Origin: Heterocephalus glaber
Taxonomy: Eukaryota; Chordata; Mammalia; Rodentia; Bathyergidae
Reading direction: 5' to 3'
DNA length: 64,000 nucleotides
Assembly: GCF_000247695.1 (NCBI RefSeq)
Contig: NW_004624742.1
Location: forward strand, 7,708,263 to 7,772,262
The notes beneath the pieces are model-generated. The model ran no database searches. It was not told the DNA's origin and was given only the letters and a program-made list of their open reading frames with translations. The position numbers and the translations under genes were made by a program. Of this stretch, positions 49,901 through 55,013 are shown piece after piece (the stretch's first letter is position 1; each line of letters begins with the position of its first letter).

Positions 49901-51760
49901 AGTTAATACTTCTTTTTTTTTGTTACCGGGGATAAAACTCAGGACCTTGTGCTCAAAGTTAGTATTTCTTTATCACTTAATTTGCTCTCCAAAGATTTCA
50001 AAATTTTATCTGAGAAATGTAAATGCATATATGTATATGAGTGTGTCATATCCATCCAGGATGTGGCACCACCAAAAAGATGTGCCAATTTCCTTGTCAA
50101 AATTTAACAATGTTAAATCCCTTGATTAATACCGAAAGAATGGAATTTAATACAACAGTCATTTGGATACAACAGAACCCTGCTACCCTACACAAGACTG
50201 GATTCAGATACATTGTTAGTCAAATTCCATCTTCCATTAAGCAGTAGTGGCTTAGCTTGGTAGTGAGGGGGGAATATTTCACCTCTAACATAGTTTATAA
50301 GTGCAGGCATATGGTGATAATAAAAAGCAAACATACTAAGTTTTATTATTCTTTTTCAATTCGCTACAGAAAATGGATTGCTTTATTGCTCCCATTGTTC
50401 CCTCATCACCACCTTGGCAGCCTCTGCTGAACCTCGTGCACTGGTAATGTCAACAAACTTTAGCTTGATTACAAGAATAAATATTTTTATCTCCAATCTC
50501 AACTGTGGCTAACTTCAAAGCCTCATAGTGTAAAGGTGTCTATATCAAAATGAGTCCAAGTCCCACTAAAACAAAAACACCGTAGTATGCTGCTCTAAGA
50601 GCTAATTTCCTATTTCAAAGTAACTGAAAAGTATCCACAAAAGGGTTATTGTCCCCTTTCATATACTTATACTTGGAAGTTTTAACTCTTTGTAGTATGA
50701 AATCAAATCAAAAATCAAAAGCTCATTCTTTAAGACTCACGCTAAGATCACACCTCATTCTGTTAAGAGATCCTTTTTTGGTGAGGTTAGAGTCTTACAA
50801 CTACTTAGTGAGCTGGTTTTATCTAGAAATGTCCAGTTATTGAGGATTAAACCCAGTTTAATCGTACAAGCTCTTTCCCATGCCTCCCTAACGCTGTTAC
50901 TACATACTACTTTTACCTGGATATTAATTCCCATCAAAGCTGGGCAAGATTTGAAGGCAACCAAATTAGTGCTACATTGTGACCCTGTAAATGCGGTTTA
51001 AAGAAGTAGGGTCAAAGACGATTCAAAGATATTGTTAAAATTCCATTTAATCAGTAAGCCCAACAAAGGCTACCGTGTACGTGAAGGGCATCTGATGTTT
51101 GCTGTGCCAGAATTCTAAGTCCTATCCATACAACCCCCCCCATTACTTTGGTTCACAGAATAATCGCAAGTCAGATATTTAAAACTAGATAATTTTGGTG
51201 AATAAAAGAGCCCAACTTACCAACAACAACAACAACAACAAAAACTTTGCTTTTCATTCTGTATCAACAGCTACTTATACATATAACACTTAATAAAGAC
51301 TCCCTTTAAACTTGTCTTTGCGCTAAGACAACCAGAAACATTATCACCGTGAGTGAATAAGCCTCTGGAAATTCTGTTTAGCCAGAAGTCACTCGGGGTT
51401 GAGGATGAACCGAACGGACCATCTGGGTCGCTGCCCCGTGAGAAGAATGCGCGAAGAGCCGGGTACCAGGGCGAGTCCGGGGCCGGAGCTCGAAGGCATG
51501 CGAGCTCTGAGCGCGCCCTTCCCAGAACCTGAGCCCGCCCGGACCTCCCAGGCGCCTACCGAACCGAACCCGAATGCGCCGGTCCGCCGGGAAGCCGGCT
51601 ACGTGCGCTGGGCCCGCGGCGGCCGGGCAGCCTCAGGGCCCACAGAACAAAGCCCACACGGCCATTTTGAGACTGCACACAGACCCCCGGTGCAGGCCAC
51701 CCGCCTCCCGCCCACCGCGGAGGCCGGCCAGAAGCGGCGCTTACCGTCCTCGAAGTCCAT
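6535..51760 (-). CDS. ZNF326: ZNF326 (ZIRD), DBIRD complex zinc-finger protein, 12 coding exons
   Basis: Joining 51745-51760, 49386-49430, 41347-41382, 41141-41252, 38631-39036, 36108-36306, 29689-29800, 26027-26174, 24692-24788, 22467-22597, 20957-21052 and 6535-6882 on the minus strand gives 1746 nt, 581 codons plus TAA, with AG/GT at every junction and no phase break. Seen in the protein: start [20 protein letters not shown] repeats (22-44), Tyr/Ser/Gly-rich region (about 45-200), GRGRGRG (199-205), basic segments KRKMM and [10 protein letters not shown], two C2H2 fingers (314-336 and about 406-429), and a Glu-rich tail (467-581). Known of the family: ZNF326 binds CCAR2/DBC1 to form DBIRD, which associates with mRNPs and RNA polymerase II and affects elongation and splicing of A/T-rich exons in the nucleus. 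Length matches the recalled human protein (582 aa) to within one residue. Transcription should start in the CpG island above 51760. The open reading frame is intact, so the gene is inferred to be functional. Confidence 0.97.
7358..7440 (+). mobile_element. ID-like tRNA-derived SINE
   Basis: gggcctgggatttagcttag through cccggtacc and nine A residues. In intron 11 of ZNF326, antisense to it. Confidence 0.9.
7672..7760 (+). mobile_element. Older ID-type SINE
   Basis: gtgtagctcagaggtagaat and gttcaatctccagtgtc with an A-rich end; closer to the classic ID form, with gtagaat rather than ggttcc. Confidence 0.75.
8134..8273 (+). mobile_element. B1-type SINE
   Basis: gctgggagtggtgatgcatg, gcctgtaatccc and gaggctgaggcagg followed by an A tail. 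Target repeats aacaagtgataca lie at about 8119-8131 and 8281-8293. Confidence 0.9.
8398..8492. repeat. TA/CA/CG alternating purine-pyrimidine microsatellite
   Basis: Nearly continuous alternation of TA, CATA and CA steps with a central cacgcgcgcgcac core at about 8466-8478. Confidence 0.9.
8736..8786 (-). mobile_element. Internally deleted ID-like SINE with perfect target duplication
   Basis: Minus-strand copy retaining only the poly-T side and the 5' half (ggctaaatccctggccc in reverse). Flanked by caatctcagatctt at 8722-8735 and 8787-8800, a perfect 14-bp duplication. Confidence 0.85.
8854..8938 (+). mobile_element. ID-like tRNA-derived SINE
   Basis: Complete copy with ggtacc-A tail, flanked by aaaaagcag repeats (8846-8854 and 8939-8947). 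Confidence 0.9.
9867..9943 (-). mobile_element. ID-like SINE inside L1 5' UTR
   Basis: ttggtacaggggattgaact through gagctcaattccc. Flanks share caccaatttcct on both sides (9841-9852 and about 9949-9960). Confidence 0.85.
10540..11260 (+). pseudogene. L1 ORF1 remnant
   Basis: A 102-codon open stretch (10582-10890) with heptad-like charged sequence ([18 protein letters not shown]) matches the coiled-coil region of L1 ORF1p. The frame is then lost and a SINE splits it at 10998-11087. Confidence 0.65.
10997..11087 (+). mobile_element. ID-like SINE inside L1 ORF1 remnant
   Basis: ccggggatttagctcagtgg to ccctggtacc-A tail; target repeats agattgactgg at 10987-10996 and 11088-11098. Confidence 0.9.
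11680..15245 (+). pseudogene. L1 ORF2 remnant (endonuclease and reverse transcriptase)
   Basis: Endonuclease-like start at about 11690 with CYIQETH; reverse-transcriptase pieces at 13210-13416 ([20 protein letters not shown]), 13499-13750 ([19 protein letters not shown] where A-D-D is expected) and 13912-14172. Stops, shifts and two SINE insertions break it. No enzyme can be produced. Confidence 0.8.
14754..14825 (+). mobile_element. ID-like SINE inside L1 ORF2 remnant
   Basis: ggccggggatttaactcag to ttccatccccg then A tail; the ggtacc end is absent. Perfect 15-bp duplication aaaatgggcatctga at 14739-14753 and 14826-14840. Confidence 0.9.
15357..15449 (-). mobile_element. ID-like SINE inside L1 3' region
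   Basis: Poly-T, ggtaccgggggttgaattcg, and gagctaaatccccggcccc. Inserted near the end of the L1 ORF2/3' UTR. Confidence 0.9.
16262..16318 (-). mobile_element. B1-type SINE fragment
   Basis: Short antisense segment tagtagctgggactataggc and atgtgccactatgtccagct, the left half of a B1-like unit. Confidence 0.6.
17166..17356 (+). mobile_element. B1-ID dimer SINE
   Basis: B1 part (cacacctgtaatcccagcac) joined by an A-rich linker to an ID-like part (ggactgggtatgtagcttag ... gggttcaacagcc). Confidence 0.85.
17887..18080 (+). mobile_element. B1-ID dimer SINE
   Basis: gccaggcatggtagcagatc B1 part, A-rich linker, then ggctggggatgtagctcagg ID part ending in a G-run. Confidence 0.85.
18480..18668 (+). 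mobile_element. MaLR-like solo LTR, left part (split by MARK3 retrocopy)
   Basis: Similar in order to the 60995-61374 LTR: ctcctcccttctgttttctc, taccatgcc, agctcatcatgaactta, tgtgagccaa. The element continues at 20159-20250 after the inserted retrocopy. Confidence 0.6.
18669..20158 (+). pseudogene. MARK3P: MARK3 processed pseudogene with large internal deletion
   Basis: Intronless copy: GC-rich 5' UTR (18669-19133), ATG at 19134 with [10 protein letters not shown] as in MARK3 then a stop, and a shifted kinase N-lobe (19298-19610) with [37 protein letters not shown] and VAHGRM. It then jumps to the last codons (a degraded NELKL end) and the 3' UTR, ending in AATTAAA and an A tail. Target repeats aattgtgagccaaga (18654-18668) and aactgtgagccaaaa (20159-20173) show L1-mediated insertion. 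Most of the kinase, UBA, spacer and KA1 regions are missing. Parent assignment rests on the MARK3-type N-terminus. Confidence 0.85.
20159..20250 (+). mobile_element. MaLR-like solo LTR, right part
   Basis: ctgtgagccaaaataaatct, tcaggtattttgtcccagaa and gtgaaagtgactaag follow the same order as the 3' end of the LTR at 60995-61374. Confidence 0.6.
20399..20481 (-). mobile_element. ID-like tRNA-derived SINE
   Basis: Poly-T, ggtaccagggatcgaactca, gagctaaatccccggccc. Imperfect target repeats aagactgtctttct and aagactgcctttct. Confidence 0.9.
20957..21052 (-). CDS. ZNF326: ZNF326 coding exon 11 (residues 435-466)
   Basis: A 96-nt in-frame exon encoding [20 protein letters not shown] then [12 protein letters not shown]. 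Acceptor TTTCATAG and donor GTAAGATT. The segment is predicted helical and lies between the second finger and the acidic tail. Confidence 0.95.
21648..21779 (-). mobile_element. B1-type SINE
   Basis: Poly-T, ttgagacaatgccctg, cctcagcctcccagaa and ggattacaggcatgcacc in antisense orientation. Confidence 0.9.
22105..22245 (+). mobile_element. MIR-like SINE relic
   Basis: cctcatcttacagataagga plus upstream ttactctaatccttaaacaa matches the MIR core and tail pattern. Old and diverged. Confidence 0.55.
22467..22597 (-). CDS. ZNF326: ZNF326 coding exon 10, second AKAP95-type zinc finger (residues 391-434)
   Basis: A 131-nt exon encoding [20 protein letters not shown] with a downstream H-LKSPD-H pair, again C-x2-C...H-x5-H. 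Acceptor TTAATAG and donor GTAAGTTT. The second finger follows the family arrangement. Confidence 0.96.
22762..22847 (+). mobile_element. ID-like tRNA-derived SINE
   Basis: ggggctggggatttagctca to ccccagtacc and A tail. About 165 bp upstream of exon 10 on the gene strand. Confidence 0.9.
22873..22985 (+). mobile_element. ID-like SINE with (AAAT)n tail
   Basis: Complete copy ending ggtacc followed by an A-rich tail that has expanded into an aaat tetranucleotide microsatellite (22959-22985). Confidence 0.9.
24692..24788 (-). CDS. ZNF326: ZNF326 coding exon 9, linker between fingers (residues 359-390)
   Basis: A 97-nt exon encoding [20 protein letters not shown], then [12 protein letters not shown]. 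Acceptor TTTCTAG and donor GTAAATAG. The single Val in TEVKII may account for the protein being one residue shorter than the recalled human form. Confidence 0.94.
25381..25471 (+). mobile_element. ID-like tRNA-derived SINE
   Basis: Complete copy with about 19 A in the tail. Target repeats agagtaatatctgtgg (25365-25380) and agagtagtatctgtgg (25472-25487). Confidence 0.92.
25575..25740 (+). mobile_element. MIR SINE relic
   Basis: ctgggtctgaattcagattc, gctgatctttcaattgtgat and ttctcagcacaatccaagg follow MIR order. Confidence 0.6.
26027..26174 (-). CDS. ZNF326: ZNF326 coding exon 8, first AKAP95-type zinc finger (residues 309-358)
   Basis: A 148-nt exon encoding [20 protein letters not shown] followed by HLESSSH. 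Cys314, Cys317, His330 and His336 form the C-x2-C...H-x5-H pattern of the AKAP95/ZNF326 finger. It is followed by a helical [15 protein letters not shown] segment; donor GTAAGTA. Confidence 0.96.
26862..27045 (+). mobile_element. MIR SINE
   Basis: tgatcttgggcaagatactt, tctctctccttagttttctt and agttcctggcacatagcaat are the MIR core and 3' hallmarks. Confidence 0.8.
27135..27295 (-). mobile_element. B1-ID dimer SINE, antisense
   Basis: A degenerate ID part (ctctgagctatatgcccagt) is followed by B1 antisense gcccaggctggccttgaact and ctcctgagtagctggg. Confidence 0.75.
27874..27960 (+). mobile_element. ID-like tRNA-derived SINE
   Basis: ggggctggggatttagctca to ccccagtacc-A. Perfect target repeats aaaattgcctag at 27862-27873 and 27966-27977. 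Confidence 0.92.
28610..28704 (-). mobile_element. ID-like tRNA-derived SINE
   Basis: Poly-T, agtactgggaatcaaactca, ctgagctaaatccccagtt. Confidence 0.88.
29060..29145 (-). mobile_element. Old ID-type SINE
   Basis: cactggggattaaacctatg, ggcaagcactctaccatgca, catctccagtccc: diverged ID in antisense. Confidence 0.6.
29472..29560 (-). mobile_element. ID-like tRNA-derived SINE
   Basis: ggtactggggatcaaactcg to gagctaaatccccggccca; target repeats share ctatgtatct with one mismatch nearby. About 130 bp below exon 7. Confidence 0.9.
29689..29800 (-). CDS. ZNF326: ZNF326 coding exon 7, highly basic segment (residues 272-308)
   Basis: A 112-nt exon encoding [18 protein letters not shown] and then [17 protein letters not shown]. 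The acidic run followed by dense Arg/Lys predicts a charged helix. Acceptor TATTCTAG and donor GTTTGTG. Confidence 0.95.
30190..30960 (-). mobile_element. Old L1 3' fragment, antisense to the window
   Basis: Reads as an L1 3' end in reverse: ttcagcattttaaccatttt, tcagtggcattaagcacatt, then ORF2-derived ctattatgaataatacagct, gaattgctaggtcatatgta and cattcccaccagtgtaaggg. Confidence 0.8.
31848..32085 (+). mobile_element. MIR-like relic
   Basis: ttatttgatctgggcaacaa, ttttctcagctgtagaggat and gtaagcattcagtaagagct match MIR order. Confidence 0.6.
32237..32383 (-). mobile_element. B1-type SINE
   Basis: ttagagacagtctcactatg, gcctcagcctcccaagtgat and gggattacaagtgtgcacca, with an internal duplication of the tttgaactca-type segment. 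Confidence 0.88.
32951..33006 (-). mobile_element. Internally deleted ID-like SINE
   Basis: Poly-T, gtacgggggactgaactcaa, then directly caccactgagctaaatcccc. The middle of the element is missing. Flanks ggctttgaatt and ggctttaagtt suggest an 11-bp target duplication. Confidence 0.8.
33216..33266 (+). repeat. 30-bp tandem duplication in L1
   Basis: ccaatccctaccctacagcc occurs at 33216 and again at 33246. Confidence 0.9.
33540..33738. mobile_element. Short DNA-transposon-like relic nested in L1
   Basis: About 200 bp not belonging to L1, with opposed ends ggttgcctgacaacagtgat and acattgtcatgcaccacata (tgcatgacaatg when reversed). Resembles an old non-autonomous element; family not assigned. 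Confidence 0.45.
33865..34455. other. CpG-rich insert of unknown origin inside antisense L1
   Basis: About 590 bp of strongly GC-rich, CpG-dense sequence between two L1 parts that are adjacent in ordinary L1s (ttttctaaagcggttg | cctcattttacattcc). No poly-A or poly-T at either edge and no obvious target duplication. Several overlapping open frames of 60-125 codons exist on both strands, as expected in GC-rich DNA; none is recognised. Confidence 0.65.
35056..35132 (+). mobile_element. ID-like tRNA-derived SINE
   Basis: gccggggatttagctcagtg to ccctggtacc-A, slightly shortened in the middle; inserted in the antisense L1. Confidence 0.88.
36108..36306 (-). CDS. ZNF326: ZNF326 coding exon 6, nuclear-localisation region (residues 206-271)
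   Basis: A 199-nt exon beginning [15 protein letters not shown]. It carries the basic clusters [13 protein letters not shown] and [10 protein letters not shown], likely nuclear-localisation signals, and ends MSLSKSP before the donor GTAAGTA. Confidence 0.96.
36307..38630 (-). other. ZNF326 intron 5, no interspersed repeats
   Basis: 2.3 kb between exons 5 and 6 with no recognised repeat, RNA gene or open frame of interest. Part of a long repeat-poor interval. Confidence 0.7.
38631..39036 (-). CDS. ZNF326: ZNF326 coding exon 5, Tyr/Ser/Gly-rich and RG region (residues 70-205)
   Basis: The largest internal exon, 406 nt, with acceptor TTTTCCAG and donor GTAAGTAC. It encodes [15 protein letters not shown], repeated Arg-Phe-Gly-Gly/Ser-Tyr clusters and ends in three Gly-Arg pairs. 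Composition resembles low-complexity RNA-binding segments of mRNP proteins. Confidence 0.96.
39037..41140 (-). other. ZNF326 intron 4, no interspersed repeats
   Basis: 2.1 kb of AT-rich sequence between exons 4 and 5 in which I see no SINE, LINE or simple repeat. Confidence 0.7.
41141..41252 (-). CDS. ZNF326: ZNF326 coding exon 4 (residues 33-69)
   Basis: This 112-nt exon starts after CTTATAG and ends CAG/GTAAAT. It encodes a second [12 protein letters not shown] unit, then [16 protein letters not shown] and a run of five glycines. The intron before it, 41253-41346, is only 94 nt long. Confidence 0.95.
41347..41382 (-). CDS. ZNF326: ZNF326 coding exon 3, 36-nt repeat exon (residues 21-32)
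   Basis: A 36-nt in-frame exon encoding [12 protein letters not shown]. It begins after CTTTTAG and ends at a weak donor GAG/GTCTGA. It is nearly the same as the first 36 nt of exon 4, so it is probably a partial exon duplication; skipping it would remove 12 residues without changing frame. Confidence 0.93.
42663..42748 (-). mobile_element. ID-like tRNA-derived SINE (first of a pair)
   Basis: G-run, ggtaccggggatcgaactca, gagctaaatccctggccc. Confidence 0.9.
42752..42847 (-). mobile_element. ID-like tRNA-derived SINE (second of a pair)
   Basis: About 20 T, ggtaccggggatcgaagaca, gagctaaatcccccacccc. It sits a few bases from the first copy in the same orientation, with ctaatttttt at both edges. 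Confidence 0.9.
43709..43735 (+). mobile_element. Extremely 5'-truncated ID-like SINE
   Basis: Only the last about 14 bases of the body (gatccctggtacc) and an A/AAT tail remain, flanked by perfect 11-bp repeats aataatacatg at 43698-43708 and 43736-43746. Confidence 0.85.
44017..44210 (+). mobile_element. B1-ID dimer SINE
   Basis: B1 part catgccaataatctcagcac, A-rich linker, then diverged ID part (gaggtaactcagttgtgaag, gattaatcctcagtactgcc). Confidence 0.8.
44219..44265 (+). repeat. Short tandem repeat, 14-bp unit
   Basis: Units of agtatatagtgta repeated about three times. Confidence 0.8.
44452..44536 (-). mobile_element. ID-like tRNA-derived SINE
   Basis: ttggtactggggatcgaact to gaactaaatccccaggccc; flanked by gttcagcta repeats. 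Confidence 0.9.
44759..44801 (+). mobile_element. 5'-truncated ID-like SINE
   Basis: Only the 3' half remains: gggcaaggtcctgagttcga, cccagtacc and A tail. Confidence 0.8.
44988..45110 (-). mobile_element. B1-type SINE
   Basis: Poly-T, gagatagggtcttattattt, gtgctgagattacaggtctg. Confidence 0.85.
45138..45328 (+). mobile_element. B1-ID dimer SINE
   Basis: cctgtaatcacagcactttg B1 part; ggctggggatgtagctcact ID part; ends in a short CA run. Confidence 0.88.
45778..46012. mobile_element. MER5-like hAT-Charlie relic
   Basis: ggtgctactgacatcaaatg, gaggccaaggatgttgctaa, acattctacagcacacagga and gtttgagaaaccctg follow the MER5A pattern. Confidence 0.75.
46222..46425 (-). mobile_element. B1-ID dimer SINE, antisense
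   Basis: ID part (gcagtagtagagactaaaca ... catccccggccc) then B1 part (gagacagagtctcgctaaaa, gtgctgggattacaggct). Confidence 0.85.
47187..47275 (+). mobile_element. ID-like tRNA-derived SINE
   Basis: gccagggatgtagctcagtg to gagttcaattctcaatatcg with A-rich tail; target repeats aagacctcgaag and aagacctcaaag. Confidence 0.88.
47759..47850 (-). mobile_element. B1-type SINE fragment
   Basis: gagacagggtctcactaggt, gccaggctggcctcaaact and ctcctgcctcagcccc. Confidence 0.85.
47880..48290 (+). mobile_element. MaLR-like solo LTR
   Basis: Opens with a ggtttatttctagatgccc form and closes with gatgagaaagtaactaagac; internal gccatgctttgagctatttc and caggtattacatctcag match the LTR at 60995-61374 in order. 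No internal retroviral genes. Confidence 0.6.
49386..49430 (-). CDS. ZNF326: ZNF326 coding exon 2 (residues 6-20)
   Basis: A 45-nt exon flanked by ...TTTATAG acceptor and GGTAAGT-type donor. It encodes [15 protein letters not shown], the expected ZNF326 N-terminus. A 98-bp tandem duplication starts about 60 bp upstream in intron 1. Confidence 0.95.
49494..49689 (+). repeat. 98-bp tandem duplication, two copies
   Basis: The unit starting catatattcaaaaacaaaca begins at 49494 and again at 49592 and shares attacctgcaaaattaggat and acaaataatta, with about ten differences. It is unique intronic sequence next to exon 2, not a known mobile element. Confidence 0.92.
49915..49953 (-). mobile_element. 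5'-truncated ID-like SINE
   Basis: Poly-T then ttaccggggataaaactcag and gaccttgtgct. Flanked by caaagttaatacttcttt (49898-49915) and caaagttagtatttcttt (49954-49971), an 18-bp duplication with two differences. Confidence 0.88.
51745..51760 (-). CDS. ZNF326: ZNF326 coding exon 1 (residues 1-5 plus one base)
   Basis: The ATG at 51758-51760 lies in TTCACCATGG, a strong Kozak context. Codons MDFED are followed by one base and the donor GTAAGC at 51744 downward. The rest of exon 1 is 5' UTR in the CpG island. Phase 1 joins exon 2 to make the Asp codon at residue 6. Confidence 0.95.
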
Positions 51761-51907
51761 GGTGAAGGCTCAAGGCTGATGGCCGCGGCGGTGCTGAGCT
51801 GAGCCCTAGCCAGAGACAAGAACCCGAAAGCTACGACCCCACACGAGCAATCCGCGCGACCGAGTGCAGAGCCGCCGGCCGGGAACCCACAGGCCACAGC
51901 GACGCTA

Positions 51908-51917
51908 GGGGCGGGGC
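51908..51917. promoter_or_regulatory. GC box (Sp1-type)
   Basis: GGGGCGGGGC matches the Sp1/KLF consensus and lies between the CCAAT box and the start codon within the CpG island. Confidence 0.5.
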
Positions 51918-51944
51918 CGGCCAGGCGCCACAGCGCAGCCTATC

Positions 51945-51949
51945 ATTGG
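51945..51949 (-). promoter_or_regulatory. CCAAT box
   Basis: Read on the minus strand as GCCAATGA, an NF-Y-type site about 185 bp above the start codon and about 30 bp from the GC box. Position fits a proximal promoter element of ZNF326. Confidence 0.5.
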
Positions 51950-52461
51950 CTGGCGCGAGGTGGTGGGTGGGCCCACGCGTGGGGGCGGGAAGCAGGTACG
52001 CTGTCACGCTAGCGGGTGCTGACCCTCTGGAGCCGCCCAGGAGACAGAGGTTAAAAGAGAGCGCCGAAGAGCGGCCAGGACTGTGGGAAAGGGAGCTGAG
52101 CTTGCTGCAAGTTTTGCTGTACCCGCCCCGCCATGTTTGAACCTGGCAAGAGCGAATGCATCTGCTTGGAATACCTTCCTTCTGCCCGAAGTAATGACCA
52201 TGTGCCGACTTCTTGCTTTCTATTGGCCACTGCTCAGAAAAAAATTGTAAGTACTTATGGAGTTACTGCCTCGGAGACACAGAAGTCTGGGACGTGCAGG
52301 GAACAGACTGCAAAATAGAAAACAATTACGGGAATGACCAAAGCCAGGCTGTTAGACAATTCTTGATTTTAAGGTGCAAATAAAGTTTTTTGTAAAAGTT
52401 TGCACTTGGGAAAGATCTATGGCAGGAGTCCTACAGAACTTGAAGGATGATCTCGCCTGCA

Positions 52462-52490
52462 ACACACACACACACACACGCACACGCACA
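52462..52490. repeat. (CA)n microsatellite
   Basis: Alternating CA with two CG steps, 29 bp. Confidence 0.9.
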
Positions 52491-52760
52491 TTGTTTTATT
52501 GCCAGTTTGAAAATAGTTGGGCACAGAAGCAAAGATACTCATCCACGGGGCAGTATAGAAAAAGACAACTGTTTTGGTCATTCTGATCCTGGAGTAGCTT
52601 GAACCAGCGTTCAAAACCAGAACAAATAGTGGCAGCAATGTGTTGATCACCAGACAGGTAACCACGAATCGAACTATCTGATCTTCTTCAGTGTCCAACC
52701 AGTTGCTAGAACCAAGTTCCAAGGAAGCAGCTTCTGGAAGTTGAACTAGAAGAAAACTAA

Positions 52761-52764
<4 letters not shown>

Positions 52765-52808
<44 letters not shown>
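52765..52808. repeat. (TG)22 microsatellite
   Basis: Uninterrupted 44-bp TG run about 1 kb upstream of the ZNF326 start codon. Confidence 0.95.
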
Positions 52809-52811
<3 letters not shown>

Positions 52812-53384
52812 TTATTACTGTAGCCTCAAATCTGGGCATGGCCTTGTTTCCTCTTCATCATTTTCCTTCTCCACCCTGATTGACTCACCTGTTCTCCACC
52901 CTTTTCTTGTTTCCTTCTTTTTTGCCCCTCCTGTACATGTTTCCTATTAACCTAAGTTGAACACATTGAAAATTGGACTCATAATTTCCCTCCTCAAACC
53001 TGTTCATCCTCCTGTATTCGTTCATCTGTTAGTGACATCATGAGCAACAACCCACAAATCTCAGGCAAAAGGCTGCAGTCATGAAGGGAAGACTCAGCCC
53101 TCCTCCAGCCTCACACCCTCAAACCATACTGAAATATTACATCTGTTTATTACCTTGTAAAATTGCTTGAACCTGCCCCCTCTGTATTGCCACCACCATT
53201 ACCTGAGTTAAGACTCATTACTGCGCTGCAAAACTAGTACCTTAACTTCATAATTAATTTCTCTGTCCTTCAGCCTTCCCAGTTCTCAGCCTCCCCAGGG
53301 CTGTAATGATCTAAATCGAATCCAAACATGTTGTCATGCATCTCTAGCATGGTCTCTTAAGTCTAGTCAAAACTCCTTCACCTA

Positions 53385-53568
53385 GCTGGGAGTGTTAGTG
53401 CTCACCTGTACTCCCGCTGGGAGGCTGAGGCAGGAGGATCACAAGTTCAAGCCCAGCCTGGGCAACTTAGTAACTTAGCAAGAGCTGTCTCAGTTTTTTT
53501 AGAAAATTAAAAAGTGTTGGGGATGCAGCTCAATGTGAAGGCCATGGGTTCAATTCCCAGTAATGCAA
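53385..53568 (+). mobile_element. B1-ID dimer SINE
   Basis: gctgggagtgttagtgctca, gggaggctgaggcaggagga, then gttggggatgcagctcaatg and ggttcaattcccag. Confidence 0.88.
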
Positions 53569-53591
53569 ACAAGTAAAGTCCTTTTTTTACA

Positions 53592-53718
53592 TTGGGGGGG
53601 GGCACATGGAGACAGGGTCTTGCTATATAGACCAGGCTGGCCTTGAACTCATGGTAATCCTCCTGCCTTAGCCTCCCAAGTGCTGGGATTGCAGGGGCAT
53701 GGGCCACCACACCTGGCA
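53592..53718 (-). mobile_element. B1-type SINE
   Basis: ggagacagggtcttgctata, ttagcctcccaagtgctggg, ggcatgggccaccacacctg. Confidence 0.88.
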
Positions 53719-54072
53719 AAGCCTTCTTAACCCTGAGCACGTGCAGCAGAATTTGGCCACTGTCTGACCTCAGCCATTTTCCTGCATTTCCCCTCTTTCT
53801 CTCTCCCACACTTTTGATTAGATCACTAATCAGATCACACTTAAGTAGATCACACTTTTGATTGGTCCTTGGCTACTGGCTTCCAAAACATCCCTGTATT
53901 TTTGTTTGTTTTGTTGTTTTTTGTAGGTTTTTTTATGCTACTGAACTTTTACTTATATCATCCCTTCTACTTAGAATAACACCTGGTTAACCCAACATAG
54001 CCCCAAAACACAACTCAAGATGTACTTTTTCTAGGAAACATTCCCAGATGTTATCCCCATCCCCCAGGCCAG

Positions 54073-54220
54073 GATTTCAAATATTACAATGCATGGGATT
54101 CACCTAGGGACCTGTTAGGACAGGTTCATGTTCAGCCAGCCAGGGGTAAGACCAGAGGGTGTGCCTTTCTAACAAATCTTGAGGAGAGGCTGCTGCTGCT
54201 GGTGGAAGCATACCCAGTGG
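54073..54220. mobile_element. Probable hAT-Charlie (MER-type) relic
   Basis: gcatgggattcacctaggga, gtgtgcctttctaacaaatc and gctgctgctgctggtgg resemble the classic Charlie-derived MER pattern. Similar weak relics are at about 4508-4620, 16930-17040, 47365-47460 and 59370-59480. Confidence 0.45.
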
Positions 54221-54504
54221 CGCAAGGCTTTAGGCCCTATCACAGCACTGGCTCCTGTGCACTGAGTATTCCTCTCATGCTCTCCACATTTAAGACTCTT
54301 TGCAATTGGAATAAAGTCTTTATATTCTTAGTGCCAGGCACATATGTATACTAAGTAAAACTGGGTTCTCCTTCAAAGTTTTTAACTTTACTTATCACCT
54401 CCCCGCTCAATTCCAGGTAAAGAAATGATCTTATAACCTGAGGTCTCAGAACCTGGCATGACTGGAAGGAAATAAACACTGGGTCACTATCTTTTGTTCC
54501 ACAT

Positions 54505-54510
<6 letters not shown>

Positions 54511-54562
<52 letters not shown>
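54511..54562. repeat. (TC)26 microsatellite
   Basis: Uninterrupted 52-bp TC run. Confidence 0.95.
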
Positions 54563-54565
<3 letters not shown>

Positions 54566-54830
54566 CAAACACGCACACACACCCTTTTTCTTCCCTAAAA
54601 GAGAAAACTGCCAGACAAGGAATTCCAAACTCCAGAAAAAATCTGGCTTCAGCACACACACGGAGAGCCAGGATACAAACATCCCTTCCCCTCTCCCTTT
54701 CTCTTTTCCACATAGGAACTGCTGTTACACAGGCAGATGAACATAAGCAAGAGAAACCCTCAAATGCCCGAGGCCATCAGGCTAGGCCCTAATTTACTTA
54801 CTCAACAAATATTGATTGAGCTCCAAACAC

Positions 54831-54887
54831 CTTTTTTCTGGTACTGGGGATTTGAGCACACTACCACTGAGCCGTATTTCTAGCTCA
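54831..54887 (-). mobile_element. Old ID-type SINE fragment
   Basis: tctggtactggggatttgag, cactaccactgagccgtat. Confidence 0.7.
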
Positions 54888-55013
54888 TGTCTGCTGTAAA
54901 ATACGTGGAAGATGAAATGGCATACAACTTTGCACAAAGGCTTGGGCCCTTAGGGTAAAAATCTGAACCTAGCAAGTGGGAACAGACCAGGTAGCCTGGT
55001 TAGATTCAGGGCA

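Larger units (their letters stand above)
49431..51744 (-). other. ZNF326 intron 1
   Basis: Contains a 98-bp tandem duplication (49494-49689) and a 5'-truncated SINE (49913-49953). The rest, including 49960-51380, is AT-rich with no feature I can identify. Confidence 0.8.
51390..52140. promoter_or_regulatory. CpG island promoter of ZNF326
   Basis: About 750 bp of CpG-dense, GC-rich sequence in otherwise AT-rich DNA, covering the 5' UTR, start codon and upstream region. On the minus strand it holds a CCAAT box (51945-51949) and a GC box (ggggcggggc, 51908-51917); no TATA box is evident. These place the start of transcription near 51.8-51.9 kb, typical of a housekeeping gene. Confidence 0.85.

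Noticed and set aside
50350..50560. Minus-strand stretch that looked like a possible processed pseudogene
   Set aside because: Partial reading (…[14 protein letters not shown]…) could not be tied to any known protein, and there is no clear tail or target duplication.
51399..51897. Open frames on both strands in the CpG island
   Set aside because: GC-rich promoter and 5' UTR sequence; the only supported start is the ZNF326 ATG at 51758-51760.
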